Positions 8,654 to 17,472 of a stretch of DNA of 64,000 nt are shown here, piece after piece. The notes below the pieces were generated by a model. That model searched no databases. It had not been told where the DNA came from and saw nothing but the letters and a program-made list of their open reading frames with translations. Positions within the stretch are counted from its first letter, which is position 1. Each line of letters opens with the position of its first letter. The DNA is from an uncultured Acidimicrobiaceae bacterium (GTDB lineage Bacteria > Actinomycetota > Acidimicrobiia > Spongiisociales > UBA5794). Made by a program: the position numbers and the translations under genes. The stretch lies in the NCBI GenBank assembly GCA_947259365.1, contig CAMYMC010000036.1, forward strand, positions 67,678 to 131,677, given 5' to 3'.

Positions 8654-9057
8654 GACGGCTTCGCCGCCGCCGGTTCGGTCGGCAAACCTGCGGCGACCCA
8701 CGCCCGGTACCCGCCGACGACGTCGCCGGCGGCGGCGAAGCCGAGCTCGCGGAGGCTGGCCGCAGCGAGGCTCGAGGAGTAGCCGTCGTTGCACACGACG
8801 ATGAGGCGCAACGAGCGATCTGCAATGCGCTCGTCGGCGTACTCGGCCGCCGGGTCCGCCCTCCACTCGAGGAGGTTCCGCGGCACCCACAACGCTCCCG
8901 GAATCGCCCCCTCCCGGCTGCGGTCGGCTGAGTCTCGCGTGTCGACGATGACCGCACCGGCTCGCTGCGCGGCCAACGCGGCCGAAGGGCTGTGACGCTC
9001 GATCCGATCGCGCGCATCGGCCACGATGTCGTCGATCGACCGGGCTTCGTCGCTCAC
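8650..9057 (-). CDS. Single-domain rhodanese-like protein
   Basis: 135-aa protein with one rhodanese homology domain: VIVDTRDSADRSREGAIPGA, then the active-site loop VVCNDGYSSSLAA carrying the catalytic Cys, and GGYRAWVAAGLP at the end. Such proteins carry sulfane sulfur as a persulfide; the acceptor is unknown. The GTG start at 9057 is divergent from the Nfu/HEAT gene. Its 3' end overlaps that of cimA by 4 bp tail to tail. Confidence 0.85.
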   Translation of the reverse strand: MSDEARSIDDIVADARDRIERHSPSAALAAQRAGAVIVDTRDSADRSREGAIPGALWVPRNLLEWRADPAAEYADERIADRSLRLIVVCNDGYSSSLAAASLRELGFAAAGDVVGGYRAWVAAGLPTEPAAAKPS

Positions 9058-9112
9058 GGCACCCAGTCAACCAGCTCCGGCCGCCGCCGCCGTCGTGTGC
9101 CATGCTGGCTTC

Positions 9113-10201
9113 GTGGACCGCCCTGCCGACTTCGACGATGCCCGGGCCGCGGTCACGTCGCGGGGGCATCTCGCCCGCGTGTCCGACTGGATGACACCGA
9201 CGGTGGCGTCGCATCTCGAGTTCCACGAGCTCGTCCCTTACAAGACGTTGCTCAAGCGCCTCTTCTCCCGTGCTCCGTGGAGCGACGCCGACGACGACCG
9301 GCTCAACGACCTCGTTGGCCCCAACCTGGTCGGAGCGTGGTGGGACGAGCTTCGCTTCGAGGACGGCATCGTCGTCGGCCATGGCATGCGGGACGGCCGC
9401 TACGCGATCGAGGCGCGGGGAGCGGCGGACGCGTCGCCGGACATCTTCGACCGGGTCTTCGACGGGCCGGTCGTGCCTGAAGCAACCCCCCATCCGAGGA
9501 AGGTCAAGTTCGACATCGGCGGCGACCCCGCCCCGGGAACTTGGTATCGCCGCGGAGAGACGACCGGTGACGACCGGGTCGAGCGGCTCTTCGCCGAGGG
9601 TGATGTCACCGACGTCATGGTCGCGGGCGATTTCGTCACGATCGGCCTCGATCGCTCGTCGCGGTGGGAGGACCGCCTCGACGACCTGCTCGGCCTCGTA
9701 ACCGAACTGTTCCCGCACGGCGCCCGAGCCGGCGGGGCCCGCAGCCGCGACGAGCTCGTCGCGGAAGGCCGATCCCTCCCGGTCGACGCCGGCGGTGAGC
9801 TCCATCTCCTCGACCCGGACCACCCGGCGAACACCTCGCGCCTCGGGGCGGCACTCACCGACACCGACCCCCGGGTGCGCCGTATCGCAGTGGCAGTGCT
9901 CGCCGAGTCCACGGACCTCGCCAGGGCGGAGGCGGCGATCCGGACGGGCTGGTCCGACCGGTCGCGCGTGGTGAGGCGGACCGCCGTCGACGTGGCAGCC
10001 GACCTGGCCGACGAGCGGCTGCGGGACGTCTTCGAAGACGCACTCGCTGCCGAGGACCCGTGGATCAGGTGGCGGGCCGTGCGGGCGCTCGGCGACGTCG
10101 GGGTCGGCCCGAGCCGTGGCCCGGTCGCCGCGCTCTCCGACGACGGCGACTTCCAGGTCCGGTTCGAGGTGGCTCGGGTGCTGCGCGACACCGCGGAGTG
10201 A
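9113..10201 (+). CDS. Nfu N-terminal domain plus HEAT repeat protein
   Basis: 362-aa protein. The middle (about residues 125-200) resembles the Nfu/NifU N-terminal domain: PHPRKVKFDIGG followed by RLFAEGDVTDVMVAGDFVTI, without the Cys pair of the C-terminal iron-sulfur scaffold domain. After it come alpha-helical HEAT-like repeats, for example ALTDTDPRVRRIAVAVLAE. The same architecture is known in the Firmicute protein CvfC. The role is unclear; an adaptor in iron-sulfur or protein-complex assembly is a guess. GTG at 9113 is preferred because upstream starts would run into the promoter region of the divergent rhodanese gene. Confidence 0.7.
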   Translation: MDRPADFDDARAAVTSRGHLARVSDWMTPTVASHLEFHELVPYKTLLKRLFSRAPWSDADDDRLNDLVGPNLVGAWWDELRFEDGIVVGHGMRDGRYAIEARGAADASPDIFDRVFDGPVVPEATPHPRKVKFDIGGDPAPGTWYRRGETTGDDRVERLFAEGDVTDVMVAGDFVTIGLDRSSRWEDRLDDLLGLVTELFPHGARAGGARSRDELVAEGRSLPVDAGGELHLLDPDHPANTSRLGAALTDTDPRVRRIAVAVLAESTDLARAEAAIRTGWSDRSRVVRRTAVDVAADLADERLRDVFEDALAAEDPWIRWRAVRALGDVGVGPSRGPVAALSDDGDFQVRFEVARVLRDTAE

Positions 10202-10207
10202 GCGGCC

Positions 10208-10870
10208 TCAGAGGTCGTCGATGCCGAGCCTTTCGATGAGCGCGTCGAGCCTCCATCTCAGCTCGGCCACCTCCGCCCGGACGACCTCGAGATCGCCCGA
10301 CGGCGCGCCATCATCACGCTCGTCGGGCGGACTCGTCGTCGCGATCGCGCAGCTCGCGGTGTCGTCGGCCTCACCGGGAGCGAGGAGCTGGAAGTACCGG
10401 TGCTCCTTCTGGCCCGGTCTCCTCTCGAGCCGCCGGGCAAAGCCCAGGTCCCGCAAGTCCTCGAGCGCCGTCTCGACCTCGGCGAGCGAAGCGAACTCGA
10501 CGTAGCGGCCGGTCCGCTGGCGGAGCTCGCCGGGCGTTTGCGCACCCCGGAGGAGGAGGACAGCGAGAAGGGCAACCCGGGGCCCGCTGAGCTCGAGCGC
10601 CTCACCGAGACCGTGGCGGTACTTGACGACCCGGTCGCCCGGTCGATGCACCATCTTCACCAACCCCCGGTCGCCCAGGCCCCGCAGCGTCCGCTCGACG
10701 GCGCCGTCGGGGTAGTCGGTGACCGGGTCACGGTTCGACACCTGGTTGCAGGCGGTGGTGACTGCGTTGAGCGACATCGGGTAGTTGTCCGGCGTCGTCA
10801 TCTCCTTCTCGATCATCGCCCCGAGCACCCTTGCCTCCTCGGCGCTCAGCCGCACGGGATCGCCCGTCAC
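10208..10870 (-). CDS. YceH/DUF480 family winged-helix protein
   Basis: 220-aa protein of the YceH (DUF480) family: near the N-terminus LSAEEARVLGAMIEKEMTTP, then YPMSLNAVTTACNQ and SNRDPV, typical of this family, and a second winged-helix-like half with RGAQTPGELRQRTGR. The family has two winged-helix domains; its function is not established. The C-terminal 30 residues form a probable coiled coil. It starts one base beyond the end of the SDR gene and is probably co-transcribed with it. Confidence 0.85.
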   Translation of the reverse strand: MTGDPVRLSAEEARVLGAMIEKEMTTPDNYPMSLNAVTTACNQVSNRDPVTDYPDGAVERTLRGLGDRGLVKMVHRPGDRVVKYRHGLGEALELSGPRVALLAVLLLRGAQTPGELRQRTGRYVEFASLAEVETALEDLRDLGFARRLERRPGQKEHRYFQLLAPGEADDTASCAIATTSPPDERDDGAPSGDLEVVRAEVAELRWRLDALIERLGIDDL

Positions 10871-10871
10871 C

Positions 10872-11708
10872 TCAAAACCCCTGGTCCACGCTCGGATTTC
10901 GCAGCTGCTGGATGTCCTCGTGGCGCCGTTCGACGAAGCGGAGGATGCCGGGATGGGTGACGACGTAGAACGTCCCGGCCCGGATCGCCTCGACGACCCC
11001 GTCGGCGACGTCGTCGGGAGAGCGGTGCGATGATCCCGTCAGCCCCTCGGCGACCCGGCGCACCCGGTCGGTGATCGGCCCCGACGGCGGCGGAGCGGAG
11101 CCGGGCCGGTTCCGCTCCGACGTGTGGATCCGGGTGCGCACCCATGCCGGGCACACCACCGAGACACCGACGGACGAGCCGAGCATCTCCAGCTCGTAGT
11201 AGAGCGACTCCGAGAGGGCGAGCACACCGAACTTGGAGACGTTGTAGGCGCTGAGACCGGGCTGGGTCAGCAGGGCCGAGACGGAGGCCGTGTTGACGAT
11301 GTGCCCCTCGTCCTGGTCGAGGAGACCGGGGAGGAAGGTCTTGACCCCGTAGATGACGCCCCAGAGGTTGACGTCGATGATCCAGCGGTAGTCCTCGATC
11401 GACATGTCGGCGACGCCGCCGGGGGGACCGACGCCCGCGTTGTTGCACACGACGTGCACCACGCCGAAGCGCTCGAGGGTGGCGGCGGCGAGCGCCTCGA
11501 TGTCCGCGAGGTCCGCCACGTCGGTGCGGGTTGCGAGCACCGCGACGCCATCGGAACGGAGCCGCTCGGCTGCCTCCTGCAGCGGTCCGGACTCGATGTC
11601 CGCGAGCGACACTGCCATGCCTTCCCGGCCGAGGCTCCGGGCGAGGGCGAGACCGATCCCGCTGGCGGCGCCGGTGACCACGGCCACCTTGCCGCCGAGG
11701 TCTTCCAC
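10872..11708 (-). CDS. Short-chain dehydrogenase/reductase
   Basis: 278-aa classical SDR. It has the NAD(P) motif TGAASGIG near the N-terminus, the NNAG motif (CNNAGVGPPGG), the catalytic Ser in NTASVSALL and the YxxxK pair in YNVSKFG. The Asp in SLADIES after beta-2 suggests NAD preference. The C-terminal part is long for the class. The GTG start at 11708 has GAGGAGG 8 nt upstream. The substrate cannot be deduced. Confidence 0.88.
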   Translation of the reverse strand: MEDLGGKVAVVTGAASGIGLALARSLGREGMAVSLADIESGPLQEAAERLRSDGVAVLATRTDVADLADIEALAAATLERFGVVHVVCNNAGVGPPGGVADMSIEDYRWIIDVNLWGVIYGVKTFLPGLLDQDEGHIVNTASVSALLTQPGLSAYNVSKFGVLALSESLYYELEMLGSSVGVSVVCPAWVRTRIHTSERNRPGSAPPPSGPITDRVRRVAEGLTGSSHRSPDDVADGVVEAIRAGTFYVVTHPGILRFVERRHEDIQQLRNPSVDQGF

Positions 11709-11810
11709 GCCTATCGCCTCCTCGATCGGGTCGAGCGAGGTTATCGCGTGCGGGTCGACCGTGGCGGCTGAGCCGCACCGGGTCCATCCCGGGCCCGCCA
11801 TAATCTGGCG

Positions 11811-13778
11811 ATGCCGCGACCGATGACGCCCGAGGACCTGCTCCACCTGCACCGAGTGGGCCAGCCCGAGCCCGTCGGCGGCGCTCGGTCGGCTGTGGTG
11901 CCGGTGACGACCGCAGACGTCGATGCCGGAGCCCTCGTGAGCCGGCTCCACCTCGTCACCGAGGACGCGACGGCCACCGTCCTCACCCGGGGCCGGTCGG
12001 CGAAGCTACCCGCCGTGGATCCGGCCGGGACCAGGGTCGCCTTCCTCCGCGCCGTCGACGACGACGGACCGGCCCAGCTCCACATCCTCGACCTCGGCGG
12101 GGGCGAGGCGGAGGTCGTCACCGACTTCCCCCTCGGCGCCGGCCCGGCGCGCTGGCTTCCCGACGGATCCGGGCTCGTCGTCGCCGTACCGCTCCTGTCG
12201 GGCTTCCCCTCGATCGAGTCGACGGCGGCCGAGTCGGCGCGGCGTGCCGCCGAGCCGGGCGCGGCGATCGTCACCGAGGACCGCATCTACCGCTACTGGA
12301 ACCGCTGGTTGGCGACGGGGCGCATCCACCACCTCTTCCGCATCGACCCGGCGACGGGAGCGGTGCAGGACCTGACCCCGGGATGGGACCGGCTGCTGTC
12401 GACCGACCAGGACCCGGTGGGGGCGTTCGACGTGTCGCCCGACGGGGGCACCATCGCGGTGACGGCGGACGTCGCCCCGTCGCCCCGTCAGCGTTTCCAG
12501 TTCGCCGTCCACCTCATCCCCCTCGACGGCGGTGAGCCCGCCCTCGCCACCGGCGACGACGACCTTCCCGCCCACCAGCGCCGCCCCCGTTTCAGCCCCG
12601 ACGGGAGCTCCCTCGTCTTCGGAGTCCAAGACGAACTCGATTACTACGCGGATCCGGTGCGGCTCATCCGCGTCGATCTCGACACCGGCCGCCGGCGCCG
12701 GCTTGCCCCGCGCTGGGACCGATCCGCCGGTGGCTGGGAGTTCCTCGACGAGGAACGGCTCGTGCTCCACGCCGAGGACGGAGGCCGGCTCCGGATCTTC
12801 GTGACCGCCGGCGACGACCCCGACGCGGTCGAGGCCCCCGGGTCCTGGCACGGTCCCCGCCCCGCAGGCGACATCGTCTGGTGCCGGTCCGAGTCCGCCG
12901 GGCATCCGCCCGAGGTCGCCGTCATCGCAGACGGGCGACCCCGGGTCGTCTCGACATTCAACGACGCCCGCCTCGCCGAGCTCGTGCTCGGTTCGACCGA
13001 GGACCTGTCGGTCGACGGCTCGTCGGGTGAGCCGGTCCACGTCCGCCTCGTCCATCCGCCCGGGTTCACGCGAGAACGGCAATGGCCCCTCGTTCACACG
13101 ATCCACGGCGGCCCTCACAGCGTCTCCGCGGACACCTGGCACTGGAGGTGGAACACTCAGCTCCTCGCCGCCACCGGGTGCGTCGTGGCGTCGGTGAACT
13201 TCCACGGCTCGACGTCGTGGGGAGACGGCTTCACCCGCTCCATTCGCGGCGCGTGGGGCGACGCCCCCGCCGTCGACGTCCTCACCGCCACCGACCACCT
13301 CGTCGGCCTCGGCTACATCGACGAGGCGCGCATGGCCGTTGCCGGCGGATCGTACGGCGGGTACCTCGCGGTGTGGTTGACGACGCTCACGGATCGCTTC
13401 GCGTGCGCCGTCTGCCACGCCGGGGTCACAGACCTCGTCGGTCAGTGGGCGTCGGACATCACCGCGGGGAGGGAGCACGCCATCGGCGCGGTGCCGTGGG
13501 AGGATCTCGATGCCGTGTTGCGGTGGAGCCCTCTCGCCCACACCGATGCGATGTCCACCCCGACCCTCGTCATCCACGGCGAGCAGGATTACCGGGTCGT
13601 CGTCACCCAGGGTCTCGCCCTCTACGGGATCCTCAAACACAAAGGCGTTCCGGCCCGGCTCGTCTACTACCCCGACGAGGGGCACTGGATCGAGTCGCCG
13701 CACAACTCGATCCACTGGTACGGCGAAGTGACGGCGTGGCTGGAGCGCTGGCTCGGGACGGGTCACCCGGGGCATTGA
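11811..13778 (+). CDS. S9 family prolyl oligopeptidase-like serine peptidase
   Basis: 655-aa protein with an N-terminal seven-bladed beta-propeller (repeated segments such as FSPDGSSLVFG) and a C-terminal alpha/beta-hydrolase domain. The catalytic Ser is Ser514 in GGSYGGY, the acid lies in HGEQDYRVV, and His in PDEGHWI. No signal peptide is seen, so it is probably cytoplasmic, cleaving short peptides of the acylaminoacyl-peptidase or dipeptidyl-peptidase type. The ATG follows a CATAAT box by 6 nt without a Shine-Dalgarno sequence, so the mRNA is likely leaderless. Confidence 0.88.
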   Translation: MPRPMTPEDLLHLHRVGQPEPVGGARSAVVPVTTADVDAGALVSRLHLVTEDATATVLTRGRSAKLPAVDPAGTRVAFLRAVDDDGPAQLHILDLGGGEAEVVTDFPLGAGPARWLPDGSGLVVAVPLLSGFPSIESTAAESARRAAEPGAAIVTEDRIYRYWNRWLATGRIHHLFRIDPATGAVQDLTPGWDRLLSTDQDPVGAFDVSPDGGTIAVTADVAPSPRQRFQFAVHLIPLDGGEPALATGDDDLPAHQRRPRFSPDGSSLVFGVQDELDYYADPVRLIRVDLDTGRRRRLAPRWDRSAGGWEFLDEERLVLHAEDGGRLRIFVTAGDDPDAVEAPGSWHGPRPAGDIVWCRSESAGHPPEVAVIADGRPRVVSTFNDARLAELVLGSTEDLSVDGSSGEPVHVRLVHPPGFTRERQWPLVHTIHGGPHSVSADTWHWRWNTQLLAATGCVVASVNFHGSTSWGDGFTRSIRGAWGDAPAVDVLTATDHLVGLGYIDEARMAVAGGSYGGYLAVWLTTLTDRFACAVCHAGVTDLVGQWASDITAGREHAIGAVPWEDLDAVLRWSPLAHTDAMSTPTLVIHGEQDYRVVVTQGLALYGILKHKGVPARLVYYPDEGHWIESPHNSIHWYGEVTAWLERWLGTGHPGH

Positions 13779-13899
13779 CATCGATCGCAGCGACAATCGC
13801 AGTCGCGCGACGGCCCGGCGCGGTATGCCGGATACCCACGCGGGAACTTCTCCCCGACCGGCGAGCGTCACACGTCCGAGGTTCGACGAGGGAGGGACC

Positions 13900-14700
13900 A
13901 TGCGACGCGTGCTCATGCTCGTGACTCCTCTCGCTGTGATGGCGGCGGGGTGCGGACAGAATCCGGAGGTCGTAGTCGAAGCCGCTCCACCGGAGGTGGT
14001 CGTACAGGCAGCCCAGCCGGAGTTCGTGGTGGAGGTGCCGTCCACGACCGCCGGCGTGACATCCGGGATCGTGGTGACCGGCGAAGGGCGCAGCTCGGGG
14101 ACGCCTGATGTGCTGACGGTTGATCTCGGCGTCGACGTGTTCCGAAGCTCGGTCTCCGACTCGATGGCTGAGGCAGCCCGGCTCGGGGACGCGATCCTGG
14201 CCGTCTTGCAGGATCACGGCGTCGAGGAGCCCGAGATCCAGACTCGCGACTTCTCGGTGTTCCCCGAGTTCGACTTCCGCCAGGGCCGCGAACGCGTCGT
14301 CGGCTATCGCGTGAGCCACGTCTTGTCGGTGGACGTGCGGGACATCGCCTCTGCAGGCGAAATCCTCGATGCCTCGGCTCGGGCCGCCGGTGACGACTTC
14401 CGGGTCCGCAACGTTCGCTTGTCGATCGACGACAACGCCTCGTTGCTCGACCAAGCGAGGGATGCGGCCTGGGATGATGCCTTCCACAGGGCGACTCAGC
14501 TGGCAGCCCTCTCCGGCGTCGAGCTGGGTCCGCCGGTGGCGATCAACGAGAGCCCCACGCCGATCGTCCCGAGCCTTCGCACCGGCGGCTTCTACGCCTC
14601 CGACCTGGCGCGATCCACCGTGGCCGAGATCGAGCCGGGCGAGGCTTCCGTGTCCGTCGCAGTCGAGGTGCTGTTCCCCATCCTCGGGTCCGACGCCTGA
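13900..14700 (+). CDS. SIMPL-domain (DUF541) lipoprotein
   Basis: 266-aa protein with a lipoprotein signal (LVTPLAVMAAGC; lipid-modified Cys at about residue 18) and a SIMPL/DUF541 domain beginning GIVVTGEGRSSGTPDVLTV. The family forms periplasmic or extracytoplasmic oligomers of unclear role. ATG at 13900 has GAGGGAGGG upstream. Before the domain there is a Val/Pro-rich linker with an imperfect repeat of EVVVEA-type segments. Confidence 0.85.
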   Translation: MRRVLMLVTPLAVMAAGCGQNPEVVVEAAPPEVVVQAAQPEFVVEVPSTTAGVTSGIVVTGEGRSSGTPDVLTVDLGVDVFRSSVSDSMAEAARLGDAILAVLQDHGVEEPEIQTRDFSVFPEFDFRQGRERVVGYRVSHVLSVDVRDIASAGEILDASARAAGDDFRVRNVRLSIDDNASLLDQARDAAWDDAFHRATQLAALSGVELGPPVAINESPTPIVPSLRTGGFYASDLARSTVAEIEPGEASVSVAVEVLFPILGSDA

Positions 14701-14789
14701 CAGCGAAGACCCCGGCGAGGACGCCGCTCACCCGGTGCGCCCGCGGCCGGGACAACGCGGTTTCCAAGGGCCGGTAGCCTCCACAGGGG

Positions 14790-16196
14790 ATGAGCACCGA
14801 GCCTCACATGAGCCCCGAGGAGTTCCGCATCCACGGCCACGCCGTGGTCGATCGCATCGCCGCGTACATGGAGCAAGTCGAGTCGTACCCGATCATGCCG
14901 GCGGTGGAGCCGGGCGACATCCGCAGGAAGCTGCCGGCAGCTGCACCCGAGGCGCCGGAGCCGTTTGACGCCATCCTGCGCGACGTCGACGAGATCGTCA
15001 TGCCCGGGGTCACCCACTGGCAGTCGCCGGGCTGGTTTGCGTTCTTCCCCGCCAACGTCTCACCCCCGGCGATCCTCGGCGATCTCCTCTCGTCGGGGCT
15101 CGGCCAGCAGGGGATGCTGTGGTCGACGAGCCCGGCCTGCACCGAGATCGAAATGGTGATGATGGACTGGCTCATCGACCTCCTCGGGCTCCCAGAGGGG
15201 TGGAAGACGACCGGACCGGGCGGGGGCGTCATCCAGATGAGTGCATCGGATTCGACCCACATCGCCCTCGTCGTCGCCCGTCGCCTGGCCGCTCGGCGTG
15301 CCCCGGTCGGCGAGCTCGTCGTGTACACCTCGAACCAGGCCCATTCGTCGATCGAGAAGGGCGCCGCCATCGCCGGGTACGAGCACATCCGCCTCGTCGG
15401 CGTCGACGGGGCCTTCGCGATGCGCCCGGACGCGCTGGCCGCGGCGATCGAACGGGATCTGGCCAACGGGCTCACACCCGCCGCGGTGTGCACCTCGGTG
15501 GGCACGACCGGGACGACGGCCGTCGACCCCATCCGGATGATCTCCGGGATCGCCGCCGCCCACGGGATGTGGCACCACGTCGACGCCGCATACGCCGGCA
15601 CCGCGATGATCTGCCCCGAGTTCCGGCATCACCAGGACGGGCTCGAGCTCGTCGACTCGTACGTGGTCAACCCGCACAAGTGGATGCTGACGAACTTCGA
15701 CTTCTCCGCGTTCTACGTCGCGGACCGTAGACCCCTCGTCGATGCGCTCAGCATCCTCCCGCCGTACCTCCGGGAGCAGGCGGCAGCGTCCGAGCAGGTC
15801 TTCGACTACCGCGACTGGCACGTCTCGATGGGGCGCCGCTTCCGCTCGCTCAAGCTGTGGTTCGTGCTCCGCAGCTACGGGGCGGAGGCGATCCGCGCCC
15901 TCGTCCGCAACCATGTCCGCCTCGCCCGGGAACTCGCCGACCGCATCCGCGGCGACGACCGTCTCGAGCTCCTCGCCCCGGTGCCGTTCGCGCTCGTTGC
16001 GTTCCGGCACGTCGCCGGCGAGGACGCGACCGATCGGCTCGCCGCCGCCATCAATGCCACCGGCCACTCCTACGTCACCAGCTCCGAGCTCGACGGAACG
16101 CGCTTCATCAGGGTGTCCGTCGGCCAGACGAACACGGCGGCGGCCCACGTCGAGCGCCTGTGGAGCACGATCGACGCAGCGGCAAAGCCCACGTAG
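14790..16196 (+). CDS. Group II pyridoxal-phosphate amino acid decarboxylase
   Basis: 468-aa PLP enzyme of the aromatic-L-amino-acid decarboxylase family. The N-terminal helices carry HWQSPGWFAFFPAN, the aromatic substrate loop. The cofactor Asp lies in WHHVDAAYAG, and the Schiff-base Lys is Lys297 in NPHKW. The expected SASE-type loop reads MSASDSTH, unlike the usual SASEAT. It should release CO2 from an aromatic or related L-amino acid, giving an amine; tryptophan, tyrosine or phenylalanine cannot be told apart here. No transporter or amine oxidase is adjacent. A TAGCCT box lies 9 nt before the ATG. Confidence 0.88.
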   Translation: MSTEPHMSPEEFRIHGHAVVDRIAAYMEQVESYPIMPAVEPGDIRRKLPAAAPEAPEPFDAILRDVDEIVMPGVTHWQSPGWFAFFPANVSPPAILGDLLSSGLGQQGMLWSTSPACTEIEMVMMDWLIDLLGLPEGWKTTGPGGGVIQMSASDSTHIALVVARRLAARRAPVGELVVYTSNQAHSSIEKGAAIAGYEHIRLVGVDGAFAMRPDALAAAIERDLANGLTPAAVCTSVGTTGTTAVDPIRMISGIAAAHGMWHHVDAAYAGTAMICPEFRHHQDGLELVDSYVVNPHKWMLTNFDFSAFYVADRRPLVDALSILPPYLREQAAASEQVFDYRDWHVSMGRRFRSLKLWFVLRSYGAEAIRALVRNHVRLARELADRIRGDDRLELLAPVPFALVAFRHVAGEDATDRLAAAINATGHSYVTSSELDGTRFIRVSVGQTNTAAAHVERLWSTIDAAAKPT

Positions 16197-16218
16197 GGGC
16201 AACCGGCGGCGTCGTCGA

Positions 16219-16785
16219 TCAGGGCTCGCGCCTCCACTCGCCGTTGGCGTCGCCGCGGACGTGGCCGAGAAGCTCGCGCATCATGAACCCGGTCGCTCCC
16301 CACATGACGCCCTCCCGGAACTCGTAGAACCACATCGTCCGGCCGAACCATCGCGACGCCCGCCAGTTGCTGTCGTCGAGGAGATCGCGCACCGCGGGCT
16401 CGAGGATCACGTCGACCTCGGCGCGGTCGGGTACGAGCTCCGCGGGCCGGTCCACCCTCGCCACGACGGGAACGATGAGGTTGCGCGGGTCCCGCGTCGT
16501 GACCGGGGTGAGCCCCCCGACGATCTCCACCGCGTCCTCGGGGATCCCCACCTCTTCGCACGCCTCTCGGATTGCGGCGTCCTCCGGGGTCTCGCCCGGC
16601 TCGATTCGGCCACCGGGGAACACGACGTCCCCGGGGTGGCGGCGCATGTGATCCGGGCGGCGGGTGAGGATGACCCGGACCGTGCGGTTGTCATCGCGGT
16701 AGACGGGCACGAGGACTGCCGACCGGGAGCGCTTGGGCCGCTGCACGGGCCCGAGCGCGTCGAGCCGCGTCCAGATGTCGAGCAT
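16219..16785 (-). CDS. Nudix hydrolase, CoA pyrophosphatase type
   Basis: 188-aa Nudix protein. The Nudix box runs from GGRIEPGE to REACEEVG with all catalytic Glu residues, preceded by the CoA-pyrophosphatase signature TRRPDHMRRHPGDVVFPGG. It likely hydrolyses CoA or acyl-CoA to 3',5'-ADP and phosphopantetheine. The ATG lies 6 nt behind a TAAGCT box and lacks a Shine-Dalgarno sequence. It is divergent from the GNAT gene with about 30 bp between starts. Confidence 0.85.
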   Translation of the reverse strand: MLDIWTRLDALGPVQRPKRSRSAVLVPVYRDDNRTVRVILTRRPDHMRRHPGDVVFPGGRIEPGETPEDAAIREACEEVGIPEDAVEIVGGLTPVTTRDPRNLIVPVVARVDRPAELVPDRAEVDVILEPAVRDLLDDSNWRASRWFGRTMWFYEFREGVMWGATGFMMRELLGHVRGDANGEWRREP

Positions 16786-16817
16786 CCGGCCAGCTTAGAG
16801 TGGAGGCTGCAACCATC

Positions 16818-17417
16818 ATGTCGAACGAGCTCAGCCAGCACCCGAGGTTCACCCCCCGCCTCGTGCTCCGTCCGTTCCGCAGGCGGGACGTCGGGCCGGT
16901 CCACGAGGCGGTGCTGTCCTCGCTCGCCGATCTGGCGAGATGGCTGCCGTGGGCGGCGAAGGACTACTCCCGAACGGTGACCCACCAGTTCGTGCGCGAC
17001 TCGATCGGCGCGTGGGGCGACGGCCGCGCCTTCGACTTCGCCATCCGCGCCCGCGAAGACCCCGACCGGCATCTCGGCAACGTCTCGGTGTGGTGGACGT
17101 CACGCACCAACCGCACCGGTGAGATCGGCTACTGGGTCCGCTCCGACATGACGAGCCGCGGCCTCTGCACTGAGGCCACCGCGCGGATCCTCCAGGTCGG
17201 CTTCGAAGAGCTCGACATGCACCGTGTCACGCTGCGGATCGCGGTCGGCAACGATGCGTCGGAGCGGGTCGCCCAGAAACTCGGTTTCGTGGAGGAGGGC
17301 CTCCTGCGAGACGAGGTCAAGGTCGGGGCAGTCTGGCTCGACCACACCGTGTGGGGAATCCTCGAGCGCGAGTGGCGGGTCGAACGCGCTCGCTACGAGG
17401 CAGAGGCGTGGGGGTAG
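16818..17417 (+). CDS. GNAT acetyltransferase, RimJ/RimL type
   Basis: 199-aa GNAT protein similar to RimJ/RimL alanine N-acetyltransferases: TPRLVLRPFRRRDV at the start, GEIGYWVRSDMTSRGLCTEA covering the acetyl-CoA pyrophosphate loop, and a C-terminal VAQKLGFVEEGLLRD. It transfers acetyl from acetyl-CoA to an amine; ribosomal protein or small-molecule substrates are both possible. ATG at 16818 is chosen because GGAGG lies about 11 nt upstream. Confidence 0.85.
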   Translation: MSNELSQHPRFTPRLVLRPFRRRDVGPVHEAVLSSLADLARWLPWAAKDYSRTVTHQFVRDSIGAWGDGRAFDFAIRAREDPDRHLGNVSVWWTSRTNRTGEIGYWVRSDMTSRGLCTEATARILQVGFEELDMHRVTLRIAVGNDASERVAQKLGFVEEGLLRDEVKVGAVWLDHTVWGILEREWRVERARYEAEAWG

Positions 17418-17472
17418 CGCGGGGAGCGCGAAACTCATCCCTCAACGCGGCAACGCCCCTAGGGTCGCGGTC

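Noticed and set aside
7394..9823. An 809-codon open frame on the minus strand opposite cimA and neighbours
   Set aside because: It lies antisense to well-supported genes, has Arg/Asp/Glu-rich shadow composition and no domain; long antisense frames are expected in GC-rich coding DNA. The same applies to other long overlapping frames such as 12006-14045 minus, 4622-5760 plus and 32597-35377 plus.
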